Counted from the stretch's first letter, positions 1 to 12,320 are shown. The stretch is 64,000 bases of DNA from Liolophura sinensis (GCF_032854445.1 NC_088298.1:10217504-10281503); one strand, 5' to 3'. A program made the numbers and translations. The notes: generated from the sequence alone by a model not told the origin.

Positions 1-646
1 GTACTACGCTTCGAACCATTGGCATGTAGGACATATACACTGATGTAAGCGCGTGTAAAAATGTCGCTCAGTGAAAAAGTGACCACATCCAATAGGTAAA
101 CGTTACCGTTGTTAGGAGTGGTGCAGTGTGAACTGACGAAGAAAGCTATTCACAAACTTATGAGAATTACTAAAAGATCAGTTTTCGTTACATGAAATGA
201 GATGTGAACCGCTGATGTTTCGCCATTATAAAGCATATTCTATCGTCAAAAACATTAACATACTGATGTTTTCTGTTCTGCCGACGTTATTCTACATACA
301 TATCGGTGTTAACAGCAGTAATTAAGCTTGTAAGCCTGAAAGTAAATACATTATTGACACAACTTGGCAACACAGATGGCGCCACTATTCCCAACATTTA
401 CCGGGACGATCTCCAGAAGCCCAAAAACAGACGTTACACGGTCTCTGTGAGGTAGAATGACATAGAGCTGTTACGCCATCCTGGTCGTAGATATTAAGTG
501 ATATCCGGCCTGTCGTCAGTTTATCTTAAGATTATGTTTAAGATGTGTATGAAGATATTTGGAATCACATCTTCGCAAAAGCTATTAACAAAAAAAAAAA
601 TTGCCAAGAATTCAGGCAAGCCACATTCACCCTGGATTACCGTATA
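1..646. repeat. Composite repeat R, copy 1, left part
   Basis: The sequence matches 5070-5580, 36590-37100 and 47870-48380 over the stretch from gtactacgcttcgaaccatt onward. From about 461 (gacatagagctgttacgcc) it also matches 25901-26090 and 47080-47200. It enters the window already inside a sub-repeat, so its left end is not visible. It stops at hAT-1, and the interrupted sequence resumes at 4267. No convincing gene lies in it. Confidence 0.85.
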
Positions 647-3600
647 CAGGCCTTTATATTCCCCCAAAATCGCGGCGGTAAACGCCGTGCCCAAAATAAA
701 TCCGCCCAAATTACGCTGCCGCCAAAAAATTTATTATTTCTCCTAAATAATCGCTTTGGCAAGCAGAAAATATCATCACAGGCTGTTAATCCGTCGGTGG
801 CTAAATAGTGTATCGTGTACGGTTCCCTTGTAGCGGACTTCGGTGACTCGTACATTGTACAGGTGACAATACACGTGAATCACGCGTTCCCCTTAGCCCG
901 TTGTGCATGGGAGCTCGGAAAGGTACTAGTTTAAAAGACGGGAAAAAACGAGAGCGCTGTATCGTGAATGGTCTACATGTGCTTGTTGAAAAATGTAAAT
1001 AATGTCTTAATAATGAGTCAACGCGGACGTCCCAGAACGAGTGGCAAATCCCACAACAAGGGCAGCTCAACCTACCTCACTAAGAGGAAAATATTGGCCC
1101 GCCCAGCATCATCAGAAAACGACACTGTGTCGGGAATTCAGCGCTTTTTCCATCCAGTCTCAGGGACCGGGAGTTCAGCGAGTGACGTGACCGTCACCAA
1201 CGAAGCAAGTAGGCCTGCCAGCGAAGCCGGTGGAGAAGGGAGTGTGGAAGTAAATAGCCCCGGGTTGATCGAGTCCACAGATACAGGCATTGACACTGAA
1301 TTTTCGAGCCAAAAAACCAAAACAGTTAGAAGGTGGCGGTTTTACTGAGCAACCTGTCAGGGTTGCAACAACAACAACTACTACTTCTACTATCGCTGCA
1401 TGTGACGCTGACACTGATACTCACAGTCCAACTACTACAAATGCTGGTGGGCATGAGAAATATTTGACTTCCGAGCCGGGCCCCCACAAGTCATCTTTTG
1501 AAACAGTTGACAGTGGAAGTCTTACTTCTAAGTGCACTACCACCAGTAATACAAGTTCAGCAGCATCTTTGGGAACACAGAAGAGACACCGAGTCGGAGA
1601 TCGTAGATTCCGCAATGTGGACAGTATATTGCAGCAGTTCCCAGAGTTTGTTCATGGGAATACTGGGTTCATATGTAAAACTTGTTCAGTTTATGCATCA
1701 GCTCAAGATAGACAGAAGCCTAATGCCCAGGCGTTTATCTTTGGTGGCTCTAACTTAGGTGAACATCCAAGTGACAGACTCCATTCACATCTAAAAACAA
1801 ATTTACATTTACAGTGTTTAGAAAACGAGAAGCAGGCAAGAAGAGTGTTATCTATTGGAGGACTATCAGGACTGTTTGATTCCAACCATATCAGTACAGT
1901 AGAGAGAAACCGGCAGTATATTTCACACCTGATTTTTTCTCTGGACTACTTCATAAAGCATCAGATTGCAAAGTCACAGCTTAGTGATTTTATTCATTTC
2001 CTGGCTGAGAAACTTCAGGAGCCTGTGACCAAAGATTTTTTGTCAAAATCCAATAACTCCAACTATGCTAAGTACTTAACAGGCCAATCAGTTGAAGAAC
2101 TCCTTACTGCCTACAGTATGTGGTGTGAAAGGAAAATTAAATCTTCTCTTGCCAACAATTCAGGAATAACATATTTTGCAGACGAGAGTCAAAGCCACAA
2201 TGACAATGATGAAATTATTAGCTTTCTGTGTTGGGTGGATGCTGATAAAATTCTTGGCACATTTGTTCCTCACATCTTCTTGAAAATCAAAAGTGCAGCA
2301 GACTTAGAAGGAAGTGACTCTGACTGTGTTGAAACAAAGTCCTATTTTGATGCAAAAAGTGTGTACAAAAGAATGAAAGAAATCCTGCAGGAAGATGGTA
2401 TTGATATGGACTCTGTAAAAATTTATCTGCTTTGATGGGACGAATGTTATGTCTGGTGAAGTGGAAGGCGTACAAAAACTCTGGCGAGACGAGTACCCAA
2501 CTGCAGTTTATGTCAACTGCCGAAACCACAGACTTGCCTTAGTCTTTGTTCATCTCAAGAAAAAGTATCCTCTCATGAGTGACTATGATCAGCTTCTTCT
2601 CGACATTTATCTAGCAATAGACTACAGTAAAGTAGCACGGTGTGCTTTCCAGAAAATTCAAATGATCAATTGTGACCAACCTCCGCTCAAAATGTTAAAA
2701 GCATGTGTGACAAGGTGGCTGTCACATTTTAAAGCCTCCAAGAGGGTGTGTGACCGTTTCAGTGAACTGATAGACACATTGACCAGTATCTTCTCAAAAT
2801 CAGGGGACACAAAGTATCTGAACATTAATGAGAGGCTTACCTCCCCTGAAACTGTGTGCACTGTACTTCTCATGACAGACATCTTAGAACAAACAAACAA
2901 ACTTTCACTCATGCTCCAGTCAGACTCTGTGAATGTTGCACGTGTTCTTGAGTACTTGGAAGTGATCAAACAGTACCTTTTGAGCTTACCTTCAAATGAT
3001 GGCTATTATGCCAAAGCAGATGAGTTTCTTAAATTAGCTGAGGAATATAGACAAGACAGTGTAGGCCATGTTCGAATAAGTAGAAGTAGCACAAGGCAGA
3101 ATGATTTCAACAAACTGAAATTCGAAGCTGAATTTGTCAAACCGTTTTGTCAGTCTATGGTAGATGAACTAGACCAAGCATTCTTTGATGATCAGCATCC
3201 CACTGTTGAGTATCTCATCAGTCTCTTTGTCAATCCAATACAATCCCCCAAAACAAACAAACAAGATTTCATCAAAGACTCAGATAAAACTGATTTGGAG
3301 ATGAAATTTGGCCATTTGATCAAGTTCTATTGGTTGTCATCTGAGGCTGATGTGTCCTCAACAGTAGAAGTGTACATCAAGGAATATTCAGAACTTGTGT
3401 CGCATGTATGTGCAATGAAAACAAATCACCAAACTGGTGTCAAACAGAAAGAAAAGTTTATTTCTGAGAAATTGCAAAAGAAACAAAAAGAAAGGGCAGA
3501 GTCAGCCAAAACAGTTCCCCTCCATGAGATCAAGCAGTTAGAAAATGAATTGAAAGAGATTAAAAACAGCAGAAATTTATCAGTGGACCAGGTTTTGGAG

Positions 3601-4266
3601 TTACTGTACACAAATGATCTACAGGGCTTGTATCCAAACACAGTTTACTTTCTGTCCCTCTGCTGCATATTGCCTCTTTCCAATGCAATCAGTGAGAGGG
3701 GCTTTAGTCACATGGAGCTTCAGTGTGGCAATCTCCAAGGGTCTATGAAAGACACAACACTTGATAAACTTCTCAGGGTAAGGCTCTTTCCTCTAAAACT
3801 CAACACACAGATGATTAATGAAATCATTGATGTGTCTGACAAAGACTTTAACAAGGACAGGTACATTAAGCTTCATTCGCCTGGGCCAACTGAACAGTGC
3901 AGCCTGTTATGCAGTTACACAACTAATGCTACATGTACATGCATATAATATTCAAGTCAAACATTTCTGTGGCCTCCTTTAAACCTAAGGCATGGTTTAA
4001 ACAATGGATGCGTTATCAAAAATAAAAATGGCCCACAATTGTGTGTGTTCAAAAGTATATATAAGTTGTGTTTTATATTCGGCATTGGCATGTCTTCATT
4101 TAGTGTCCGAATAAAAATACTTCACATTAATTTGTGACCATCAACCAAATGAATCTCCAGGCAACATGGACTGGTAGCTTTGGCTCCGGGGTCTTCCAAA
4201 ACGCCGCTATTTTGGGGGATTTCGGGGCCAATGACTGTGCCCAAATTAGGGGAATATAAAGCCCTG
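647..4266 (+). mobile_element. hAT DNA transposon (hAT-1), complete with both ends
   Basis: Terminal inverted repeats are caggcctttatattcccc at 647-664 and ggggaatataaagccctg at 4249-4266, which is 18 bases with one mismatch. The five bases gtata flank both ends directly (642-646 and 4267-4271). In the other R copies the uninterrupted site reads ggattaccgtatatacggcc, so the insertion point is confirmed. The element encodes one hAT transposase on the plus strand and lies wholly inside R copy 1. Confidence 0.9.
1013..3948 (+). pseudogene. hAT-1 transposase, two frameshifts
   Basis: This is a cut-and-paste transposase with no visible introns. The likely start is the ATG at 1013 (MSQRGRPRTSGKSHNK); an in-frame ATG at 968 is also possible. 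A serine- and threonine-rich leader is followed by a TTF-type zinc finger (FICKTCSVYASA, then HSHLKTNLHLQC). Next come the RNase H-like core with ADESQSHNDND and FDGTNVMSG, and the C-terminal dimerisation region with SERGFSHMEL and LDKLLRVRLF, which holds the catalytic Glu. The frame changes near 1300-1325 and again near 2430, where the conserved FDGTN motif continues one base out of phase. The product as read is therefore broken, although every domain is still present. It resembles the KIAA1586-like hAT group and is closest in this window to hAT-2, which shares the TSGKSHNK leader. Confidence 0.85.
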
Positions 4267-4740
4267 GTATATACGGCCTTATATAGTGATAAGGCCTAAA
4301 TAAGTATACTAGCAGCACTATACAAAAAACAAATGCGTTTAGCTTAAGTCATGTACATATGACAGGCTGGGTCTACTTTCACACCCACTCTATCCCACCG
4401 CCCTTTAAATAAGCTTTATTTTCCCTAAAATGCCATGTTTATCTTCATTGCAATAGGCACCGATATCGGCCATATTGTCCCGCACCTCAAATACTATGCT
4501 CAAAGTATAGATTTTATCTAGAACATTGTCAAAACGCCGAGTAATAAAATCTAACAAGCCAAGTAATAAATACTAACATGAGTCTACTGCTCGTTAGAAG
4601 TCGGTAGCATGCCCTTTCAAATATATGTAACGTGTACATACATGTCCCCATATGGCAATAGTCAAACATAATGCAAGATTTGACTGCATTATGTATGATC
4701 GTCATCTGTTGAAGACTGTGCACAGGAGGTGCAGTTCTTA

Positions 4741-5262
4741 CATCTGTGGTATCAACCTTTCAAACCTAAATATTGAGTCCCCACTTAAGGAATCTATTCG
4801 GCATGTACTAGGGGCCTACGCTTCGAACCATTGGCATGTAAGACAGACATACACTTATGTAAGTGCGTGTGAAAATGTCAAACAGTGAAAAAGTGACCAC
4901 ATCCAACAGGTAAACGTTACCGTTGTAAGGAGTGATGCAATGCGCACTGACGAAGAAAGCTATTCACAAACATATGGGAATTACTAAGAGATCAGTTTTC
5001 GTTCATCTGTGGTATCAACCTCTCAAACCTAAATATTGAGTCCCCACTTAAGGAATTTACTCGACATGTACTACGCTTCGAACCATTGGCATGTAGGACA
5101 GATATACACTGATGTAAGCGCGTGTGAAAATGTCGCACCGTGAAAAAGTGACCACATCCAATTAGTAAACCTTACCGTTGTAAGGAGTGGTGCACTCTGA
5201 ACTGACGAAGAAAGCTATTCGCAAACATATGGGAATTACTAAGAGATCAGTTTTCGTCACAT
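4741..5262. repeat. Two tandem sub-repeats inside R copy 1
   Basis: Units of about 260 bases (4741-5002 and 5003-5262) each begin catctgtggtatcaacct and run through gagtccccacttaaggaat to agatcagttttcgtt. They differ at scattered bases, for example acttatgtaag versus actgatgtaag. The same pair occurs at 36285-36796 and 47569-48079, and part of a unit opens the window. Confidence 0.85.
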
Positions 5263-6221
5263 GGAATAGGGTGTGAACCGCTAATGTTTCCGCCTTACAT
5301 AGCATATTCTGTCGTCAAAAGCATTAACATACTGATGTTTTCTGTTCTGCCGACGTTATTCTACATACATATCTGTGCTAACATGATTAATTAAGCTTTT
5401 AAGCCGGAAAGTAAATACCTTTTTGTCACAACTTGGCAACACAGATGGCGCCACTGGTCCCAGCATTTACCGGAACGATCTTCAAAAGGCTAAAAATAGA
5501 CGCCATCGTGGTCGTAGATATTCAGCGATATGCGGCCTGTCGTCAGTTTATCTTGAGGTTATGTTTGAGCTGTGTATGAAAATTCTTTGAAGAGATAACA
5601 CAGTAACTCTGCGACACAAATCGTCATATCGATACATGGGCAAGGCGTACAACACTGCTGAAGGAGTGCCTAGCAGTGCCGCATTTGCAGCTGCTCGTCT
5701 ACACTACACTAACTTGTGCAGCTACTGACCACAGCAAGCACACTCAGTAACAGATATATGTGCTAACCTCATTCATGGAGCATATCGCATACTACTGTTA
5801 ACCTCAGATTCTACAGCCTCATTTGCAGCTATTTATCTCACAAACCCTACACTAACTTGATGTACTGACCTCAGCAAGCACACTCAGTAACAGATACAGG
5901 TGTTAACATTACAAATCCAGCAATTCAACACATAACATTGACCTCAAGTCACAGACTGCTAACGTGTATAATATGCATATGTAGAAATGTCAACCAATAT
6001 ATATGGCACATATACCTGTAGATCTCGTGAATCCTGTACTGGAACATTAAAAAAAATAATTGTATATTTAACATGTTATCAAAACTATAGGCATATAGAT
6101 CACTTACAAGGGTGTCACACTTGAACAACAGGCACTTTATCAATAGACAATTCTGAGACAACACGCATCACAAAAATCTCTCCCAAGCTGCGTTTTCAAA
6201 TGTTGTCTTACATGTACTTTG

Positions 6222-6416
6222 TCATAATGTGGTTAAGTTGGACTTGATCTGGGCTTCAGTTCTGCCTTCCAGCAGATTTGGATATTTTCTTTGAACACTT
6301 CTAATTTGCTTAAAACTAGGATAACTTCTTTTTTGAAGGTTAAAGTGAAACTTTTTTTTTTCAGTATTGCTGGAGCTCCCTCCTCAATGGCTTGTTTCGT
6401 TCGACCAGTTTTGCTA
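6222..6416 (-). pseudogene. SANT/Myb-like terminal exon remnant in R copy 1
   Basis: On the minus strand an acceptor (gtgcttacag) precedes codons for SKTGRTKQAIEE, and later KRSYPSFKQIRSVQRKYPN and LLEGRTEAQIKS. The pattern PS..I...Q.KYP.L..RT..QIK resembles SANT-like DNA-binding modules of invertebrate transposon proteins. A T-run (ten here, eight in copy 2, five in copy 3) puts this copy out of frame. The remaining exons of the gene were not found. Confidence 0.45.
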
Positions 6417-7840
6417 CTGTAAGCACAAAAGTTAGTAAAAAAAACAACAAACGTGTTAATGAGGTTGTGGAGCAGTGTTTAGTGGTAGTCCTACCTCTTT
6501 ATACTTAATTTTTTAGATGCCCTTCCTAATTAATACTATTTCCCTTTTCTGTAATAAATGTGAATATGCACAAAGACTAAGTAACCCACAGATAAGGAGT
6601 TCTAAGCTACATGTAACAGCTGGCTATGTTGGGGTGCTGCAAAAGAACATCTGACTCACACACTGTGCTACAGAATTACCCAGAAACGTAGACACCAAAT
6701 TTGATGTTATCCTTAACCAAAGCAGTTTGCATATTTCTTTCAACTGTGTAAAGAAGGTCTTGGTGATGAAAAAAAAAGCACCTCACAATTAAGCTTGGCT
6801 GTGTCAGAGGGCTAGATTGCTTATGGGTACGGTTTTTATTACCTTCCTGGGGTTTCACTGCCTTTCATTTAGTGGTATGTTCAATAATGCGCCAGTGTGT
6901 TGTATAACTTATATATCCAGTGTAATATAGCATAACTATAAAGTTATATTCTAGTAGCATACATAGAGATTATCATCACACTGTGCTGATATAAATCATC
7001 TTATCTGGTAGAGTTCTCTGCGGTTGCGTCGCCGTATCGACTGAGCCCATGTTGCATGTCACCAGCAGTAGAATGTCCAATAAACTCTAAGGTAAAGTAA
7101 CGTGAAACAACCTGACCATTGTCCTATATTCGTATGCACAAGTCCATCTGTTTTTTTCACATGGCCACTTTCGCAGAACAGCAGAACAAATCCATGTTTG
7201 ACTTTTTGGCACGTTTCAACAGAAGATTCATGAAGTACAGAGCAATGCCAAACGAACAGACATATGCCTCTCTTTTTTCCTCCCCACACTGGAAGTTTCT
7301 CGCGATTTAACTGTCAGGAAACAGCTTATCTAAAGGAAAAGAATTGAGAATTAACATACAATTAATTCTTTATGTATTTGAATTGTGTTGTGCTATATTT
7401 TAGTTATGATATTTTTTACCAGGTATGCTTGGGGTTTAATACTGTCCTTTACATTATTTCTGTCATGACACACCTAAAGACCAGCGCCTTTACCGATGCG
7501 GCCAGGACCCCTACCCTTGTTATAGGAAGTGTTATATTACTGTATTGAATAGAAGCACCATATTTTTGTTTACATCAGTGGTAGGGGTGACCCTGTCCTA
7601 TACACATTGCATTTAAAAGCGGGCCCTTATCCAATTAAATATACTTATAGGGCATTAAAACAGGCTATGTTTAGTTGATCTTGATTTTAACTTAAGTTTT
7701 AATAAAACTCGCTATAAGCAAAAATAGCCAATGATTGGCTTCGCTTCCTAATAGGATATATCCAACATACTCGGGAGCATTGTTTTAATCTATTATGAAT
7801 TGTGTGTTAGACGAAAATGCCCAAAAAGACAACTCGTTAA

Positions 7841-10840
7841 GGTGGGACACGGCCCCTCTGAATGTCAATTTTCACGTCATCTAACGATTTTCCAATTTGT
7901 GTTTCAAACGACAGCATATTTATCAAAAAACACGCCATTTAAATTTTTAATGCCCTACACGACTGTTTTTTGAAGAAATAAAGATGTTTTGATGTAGTGG
8001 CTTCCGATCAGGTCAAACATTTTGACGGTTTGACGGTAACAATCACTTGGTTTTTGTCTTCAAATTTGCCTCGCGTGTCCCTAGTGTTGTTGTTGTAATA
8101 GGACATGTTATATATCGTTCAAAAGGCCGCTCAATGCTGAGTCTCGCCATATAATCTATATAAGGAAATTCCCGGTACTTTTCGTTCAGTGTCCGGTGTA
8201 GAATTCCTGGAATTTCAACGAAAATTTCCATATAAGGTAAGAACAGCGACATATGAAGGGTATACCGGCTTCCGATTGGTCTATATTCGTCTCGTTCATC
8301 TCCGTTTACTTCCGCACACGCGCAGTGTCTACATCCAATATGGCAGACCAAATTTGAGTTGATCGGGAAAAAGCCTAGTCATTTGGTGTTCATTTTCGTT
8401 TTTTAAGTGTGTCAAGCGGCAAAATGGTTCGACAAAAGGTGAAAACAAAGGAAATGTTCGGATCTCGAAAGCGTGGGCGCAAAATGCGCGGGCGAGCTGG
8501 CGGAAGGCCGAAAAAACACGCCTTGTCGATCGCCAAAGGTGCTTCCGGGTTAAACTCGGACTTGGTGAATAGAACCGAAAGCGATTACAATTCTACCTCA
8601 GAAAATGGAATGTCGTTAGCCAAAACGGCAAGTCAGTCAAAATTTGATATATTTCATGGGATCTTGGAAAGTGGGCCCAACTCGGACAGAGAAAATTCGC
8701 CGACTGAAGTTGCCAAAAAAGTTGAAATAAACAAATTGAATGGCTACAGACTGGTAAATACTGACTTCTTAGCACAGATTGTTAACAGTGTGTGTTGCAA
8801 GGTTTGTGGATCCGCAAATATAAAATTATTTCAAATAAATGACTCAACAAACTGCAAATTTGGCGGTGGTCAGGGTTTGAATTTTAAGTTTGAAATATTT
8901 TGCAGAGACTGTGAAGATGTTATTTTTCATGGCTACACATCTGAAAAGGGGATGGAATCTGGCAATGAGATGTCTAATTTTGTGAACAAACGTTTTGTAG
9001 CAGCGTGCAAAAATACTGGCATAGGATATAACAAGATTTGTGAATTTTTTGCTGACATGAATTTGCCTCAGCCTATGCATATCAAGACCTGGCAAAAGAT
9101 TGACAGGTTAATTCATGATGTTTCAATTGAAGCAGCAAAGGAAAACATGCATGCAGCTGCCGAGGCACTAGAACGTGATTCAGATGAGGCAGTAAATGGA
9201 CTGGTTCCACGTGTAGTCAGCTATGATGGCTCGTGGCAGAAACGTGGACATAGCTCCCATTATGGGTTAGGCTGTGTCATAGATGTGGATTCAGGTGTCG
9301 TGCTGGACACTCACGTATGTTCTAATTACTGTCATGGCTGTGCCACTGTTGGAAAAACTAAGAAAGGTGTAGATTTAGTGAAGTGGAAACAAACACACTC
9401 CTGTCAGAAAAATTTCCATGGATCAGCAAATGCTGCTGATATTATTTTTAAGCGATCTACAGACAAAGGACTCATGTACAACCAGGTCCTTACAGACGGA
9501 GATTCCAAAGCATATGATCATGTGCGTAATCTTAAGTTGTATGGTGACAACGACATTCAGAAAGAAGAATGTGTAAATCACGTTGCCAAGCGCATGTATA
9601 CTGCTCTTGACAAATTGAAACAACGAAGGCGAGAGGGGAAAGTTTAAACAGAAAATTGACTAAGTTTGCCATGAAGAAATGTAGCAGCACATATGCCAGT
9701 AACTTGAAAAAGTGGTGCTCCAGATGTGCAGACTATGAAAAACAATGTTTTTGCAGGGTATTTCCACATGCTATCAACTGACAGCAAACCCCATCACAAA
9801 TTTTGCCCAAAAGGTCCCAAGTCTTGGTGCCACTATAACCGTGCAGTAGCAACAGGACAGGCAGTGCGAAAACATACCCCAGCTTTTTCTGTGATGTGGG
9901 TGAAATTATTTTACCAGTGTACAAAAGACTGACAGATGAACATCTGTTAGCTAGATGTTCCAGAATGAAAACTCAGAACGCAAATGAGTGTTTCAATGGT
10001 ACTGTTTGGCAAAGATGTCCTAAAGTGGACAGTTCTTCGAAGATGAAGGTCGAAACAGCCGTAGCATTGGCCGTCCTTCACTTTAACAGTGGTCCAGAAG
10101 GATTTGAGTCAGTTCTGAACAAATTAAAACTAGTGACTGGGGAACACACTGCAAAATAAATGCATAGGAAAAATCGAAAGCGACTATCTAAAGCTAGTTA
10201 TGCAGGTGCTGAGCCACGGCGTCTACTGCAGAAACGTCGTAAGCTTGATAAGGCGAAAGAGACTGACCAATTGGAAGCTGTTGAGGGCCCAACATATGCA
10301 GCAGGGTCTTTCTAAAATATAAACTGATAGGAACCAGGGCTAACACTATTTTGAAGTCTAAGAGAGGCAAGTTTCTGGTTTTAACGCTTTGTTTACATTG
10401 TAAACATACTGTAATATAAAACCAATGGTTTTAAATGCAAAAATCTAAGAACGTGTTTTTTGGTTATATTCACGTCTTAGGAAAACTAATAAAACTGAAC
10501 TACTTGTCCGAATTGGCTGAAATTTTGAGTGAAAGTTCCTGATACTGTTCTACAGGGGGTAAGATAGTTTAAAAGGACCTAGATGAAAAACTTTTGGCTG
10601 TAGATGCTAAGAGTTATCACTTGTCCTGGACAATTATTAAATTCTTTTTCGGAAATATTCCTAAATCCTACTAAATGCAACAATTCTCATCTAATTTTGG
10701 TCTTACCCCCTGGGCAATGTATTCCTCTTTCAATTTTTGTCATATTTTGGTTGATTTGAGGTAACACAGCTATTTAATAGATTTCCTCCCAACGTATGTA
10801 GATTTTCATAGAAAATCCAAGATGGCCGCCGTTTCCATGG
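7841..10840 (+). mobile_element. Mutator-like (possibly Kolobok-group) DNA transposon; right end unclear
   Basis: The left edge is well placed. R breaks off at a TTAA (7837-7840), followed by GGTGGGACACGGCCCC. A decayed transposase gene lies at 8424-10315. I found no matching inverted repeat or second TTAA on the right. The 3' flank runs as AT-rich noncoding sequence to about 10840 (aagatggccgccgtttcc), where pogo-like sequence starts. The TTAA target fits Kolobok or piggyBac better than typical Mutator elements, so the superfamily is left open. Confidence 0.55.
8424..10315 (+). pseudogene. Mutator-like transposase, broken
   Basis: The start is the ATG at 8424 (MVRQKVKTKEMF), soon followed by an AT-hook-like RGRAGGRPKK. 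A cysteine cluster (CCKVCGSANIK, then FCRDCEDVIFHGY) comes next. The catalytic core then shows RVVSYDGSWQKRGHSSHYG, CHGC, HSCQKNFHGSANA and LTDGDSKAYDHV, with the second Asp in TDGD. The stretch HKFCPKGPKSWCHYNRA and the late motif TQNANECFNGTVW with its Glu follow. These match the invertebrate proteins grouped in Pfam as 'Mutator' transposases. The frame shifts near 9640 and near 9890, and a TAA interrupts at 10157-10159 before an open tail ending at 10315. A full-length ancestor of about 630 residues is implied. Confidence 0.8.
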
Positions 10841-10849
10841 TAACCGCTA
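10316..10849. other. Noncoding stretch after the Mutator-like gene
   Basis: The stretch is AT-rich with no open frame of note. It ends in aagatggccgccgtttcc and ccatggtaaccgctag. It is probably the 3' untranslated and terminal part of the Mutator-like element. Confidence 0.4.
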
Positions 10850-12320
10850 GGGTAAAGCGGGGCAATAGGCACCACGGGGCAATAGGCACCACAACCTAGC
10901 CAAGTGTTAAAAATCTCATTCAAACACAGTTAAAACAGTGGTGGGGTATTAGGCACTTGAATCTTTCAACCTAGACTAATCAGAAGCTTTGTTTCATGTC
11001 ATGGTTTACTTTAACAGGACCTATCAGGCTGTTGTTTACGTATTTTTGTATGACATCACATTGACTTCAAACGGCGGCCATTTTTAAAGTGCTTAAAGAA
11101 CATTGATTGTGATCGATCATCTTCACTAAAACTTAAAATATTGTTTGTTTGACCATCTGATGTTTATTCTTATGTGGAGCTGAAGATCAGGACTTGCTCA
11201 AGTAAGTTCTTACGAGTCATTTTTTTTATTTCACTTTTAATGCATGTATATTGTTGTATTTACTGACCATGATGTTAAAAGGTCAACACATCGGAACCAA
11301 AATGGCCGAAAGATAACAATAAGATGGTGTTTTATTACTGTAGTTGTGAAACTTAAGACTGTAAAGTGCATTTTCTCCCTAAGTGTTCCTACTGTAACTA
11401 AAGGAATATTTGTTACATCCTTTAAGGCAATAATGTTGTGTTCTTCATGACTCTGTAAATTGTCTTTGCACGGGTGCTTAATGCCCCAACTGGATGTGTT
11501 TTTGAAAATCTGTTGGCATAGTTTTTTAGAATAAGGGATAAATATATATATTGTTCCCATCAAAAGTCTGCTGTGGACAATAAATTAAATTACAGAATTA
11601 AAAACTATTCTATCAACCAAAGAATAATGTCTTTAATAGACTCTTTAACAATAATTTTGCTGTTTGTGCCTAATGCCCCCCTGTATATTTCACAGAATGG
11701 TTCGGAATTACAAGAAGAAAGCTAATGGACGGAAAAACTTCAGTCATTGTCAGGAGATGTTCGATGCCTACAATGCTGTCATGCGGAAAGAAATGTCTGT
11801 CAGTCAAGCCTCCAAGTACTTCAAAGTCAATAAGAAATCTTTGATGAGAAGAATTTCCTGGGGACATTCCTGTTAATGCACATGTGGGCAGAGACACAGC
11901 CTTAAGTAGTATCCACGAGTCAGAACTTGCAGAATGTATTAAACTCTTAGCTGCCTGGGGATGGGGGTTTTCTTCAGAGGAAGTTAAAGATATTGTTAAA
12001 GAATTTGTGCAAAAACTAGAGCTTAGAACACCGTTCGTAGCAGGGAGACCAGGTGACGACTGGATGGAGAAGTTCTTGAAACGCCATCCTGAGATAGTTC
12101 CTCGTAAAACAGAGCATCTGAGTAACGCACGGGCACGAGCAGAAGATCCAGCTGTCCTTCAGCACTGGTTTGAATTGCTGAATAATGTGTTGACTGAAGC
12201 AGGCGTAAAGGACATGAAGGTGCAAATTTTCAACGTAGATGAGACAGGTTTTGTGACCGACCCAAAATCTCAAGTGGTGCTAGCCGAAAAGGGATCAAAG
12301 CGTGCAGGGCCGTATCTAGA
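10850..12320 (+). mobile_element. pogo/Tigger-like DNA transposon, 3' part lost
   Basis: The region holds the first part of a pogo-type transposase. Ahead of it lie five copies of a motif close to ggggcaataggcac: plus strand at 10859, 10876 and 10943, reversed at 11474-11487 and 11666-11680. These may be transposase-binding subterminal repeats. The gene breaks off near 12320, where unrelated hAT-2 sequence begins. No terminal repeat was identified. Confidence 0.6.
11697..12320 (+). pseudogene. pogo-like transposase, N-terminal half, one frameshift
   Basis: The start is ATG 11697 (MVRNYKKKANGRKN). A psq-type helix-turn-helix (AMRKEMSVSQASKYFKVNKK, read from the codons around 11780-11840) comes first. 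A CENP-B-like second DNA-binding domain follows, with GRPGDDWMEKFLKRHPEIV and LSNARARAEDP. The first catalytic Asp is in FNVDETGF. An extra T near 11853 shifts the frame: RRISWGHSC as read, against RRIPGDIPVNAHVGR in the continuing frame. The rest of the DDE domain is absent, because the coding match ends at about 12320 after EKGSKRAGPYLEP. It cannot encode an active enzyme. Confidence 0.8.

Larger units (their letters stand above)
4267..7836. repeat. Composite repeat R, copy 1, right part
   Basis: From about 4430 the sequence is closely similar, nearly base for base, to 35972-39376 and 47262-50562. It holds two sub-repeats of about 260 bp (4741-5262), a segment with ggcaacacagatggcgccac, and a minus-strand SANT-like exon (6222-6416). 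Similarity to copy 2 ends abruptly at gacaactcg (7836). Here a TTAA and a Mutator-like element follow; in copy 2 the same place reads GTAA. Confidence 0.9.

Noticed and set aside
5949-6164. Minus-strand frame repeated in R copies 1 and 2
   Set aside because: Hydrophobic, AT-driven sequence with no start context or motif. It is absent as a frame in copy 3.
7059-7310. Open frames on both strands in R (also near 38600 and 49950)
   Set aside because: Opposite strands are open over the same bases and no family motif is seen. Conservation follows from the repeat being young, not from coding.
8043-8351. Minus-strand frame upstream of the Mutator-like gene
   Set aside because: Lies in the leader of the element, with no recognisable domain.
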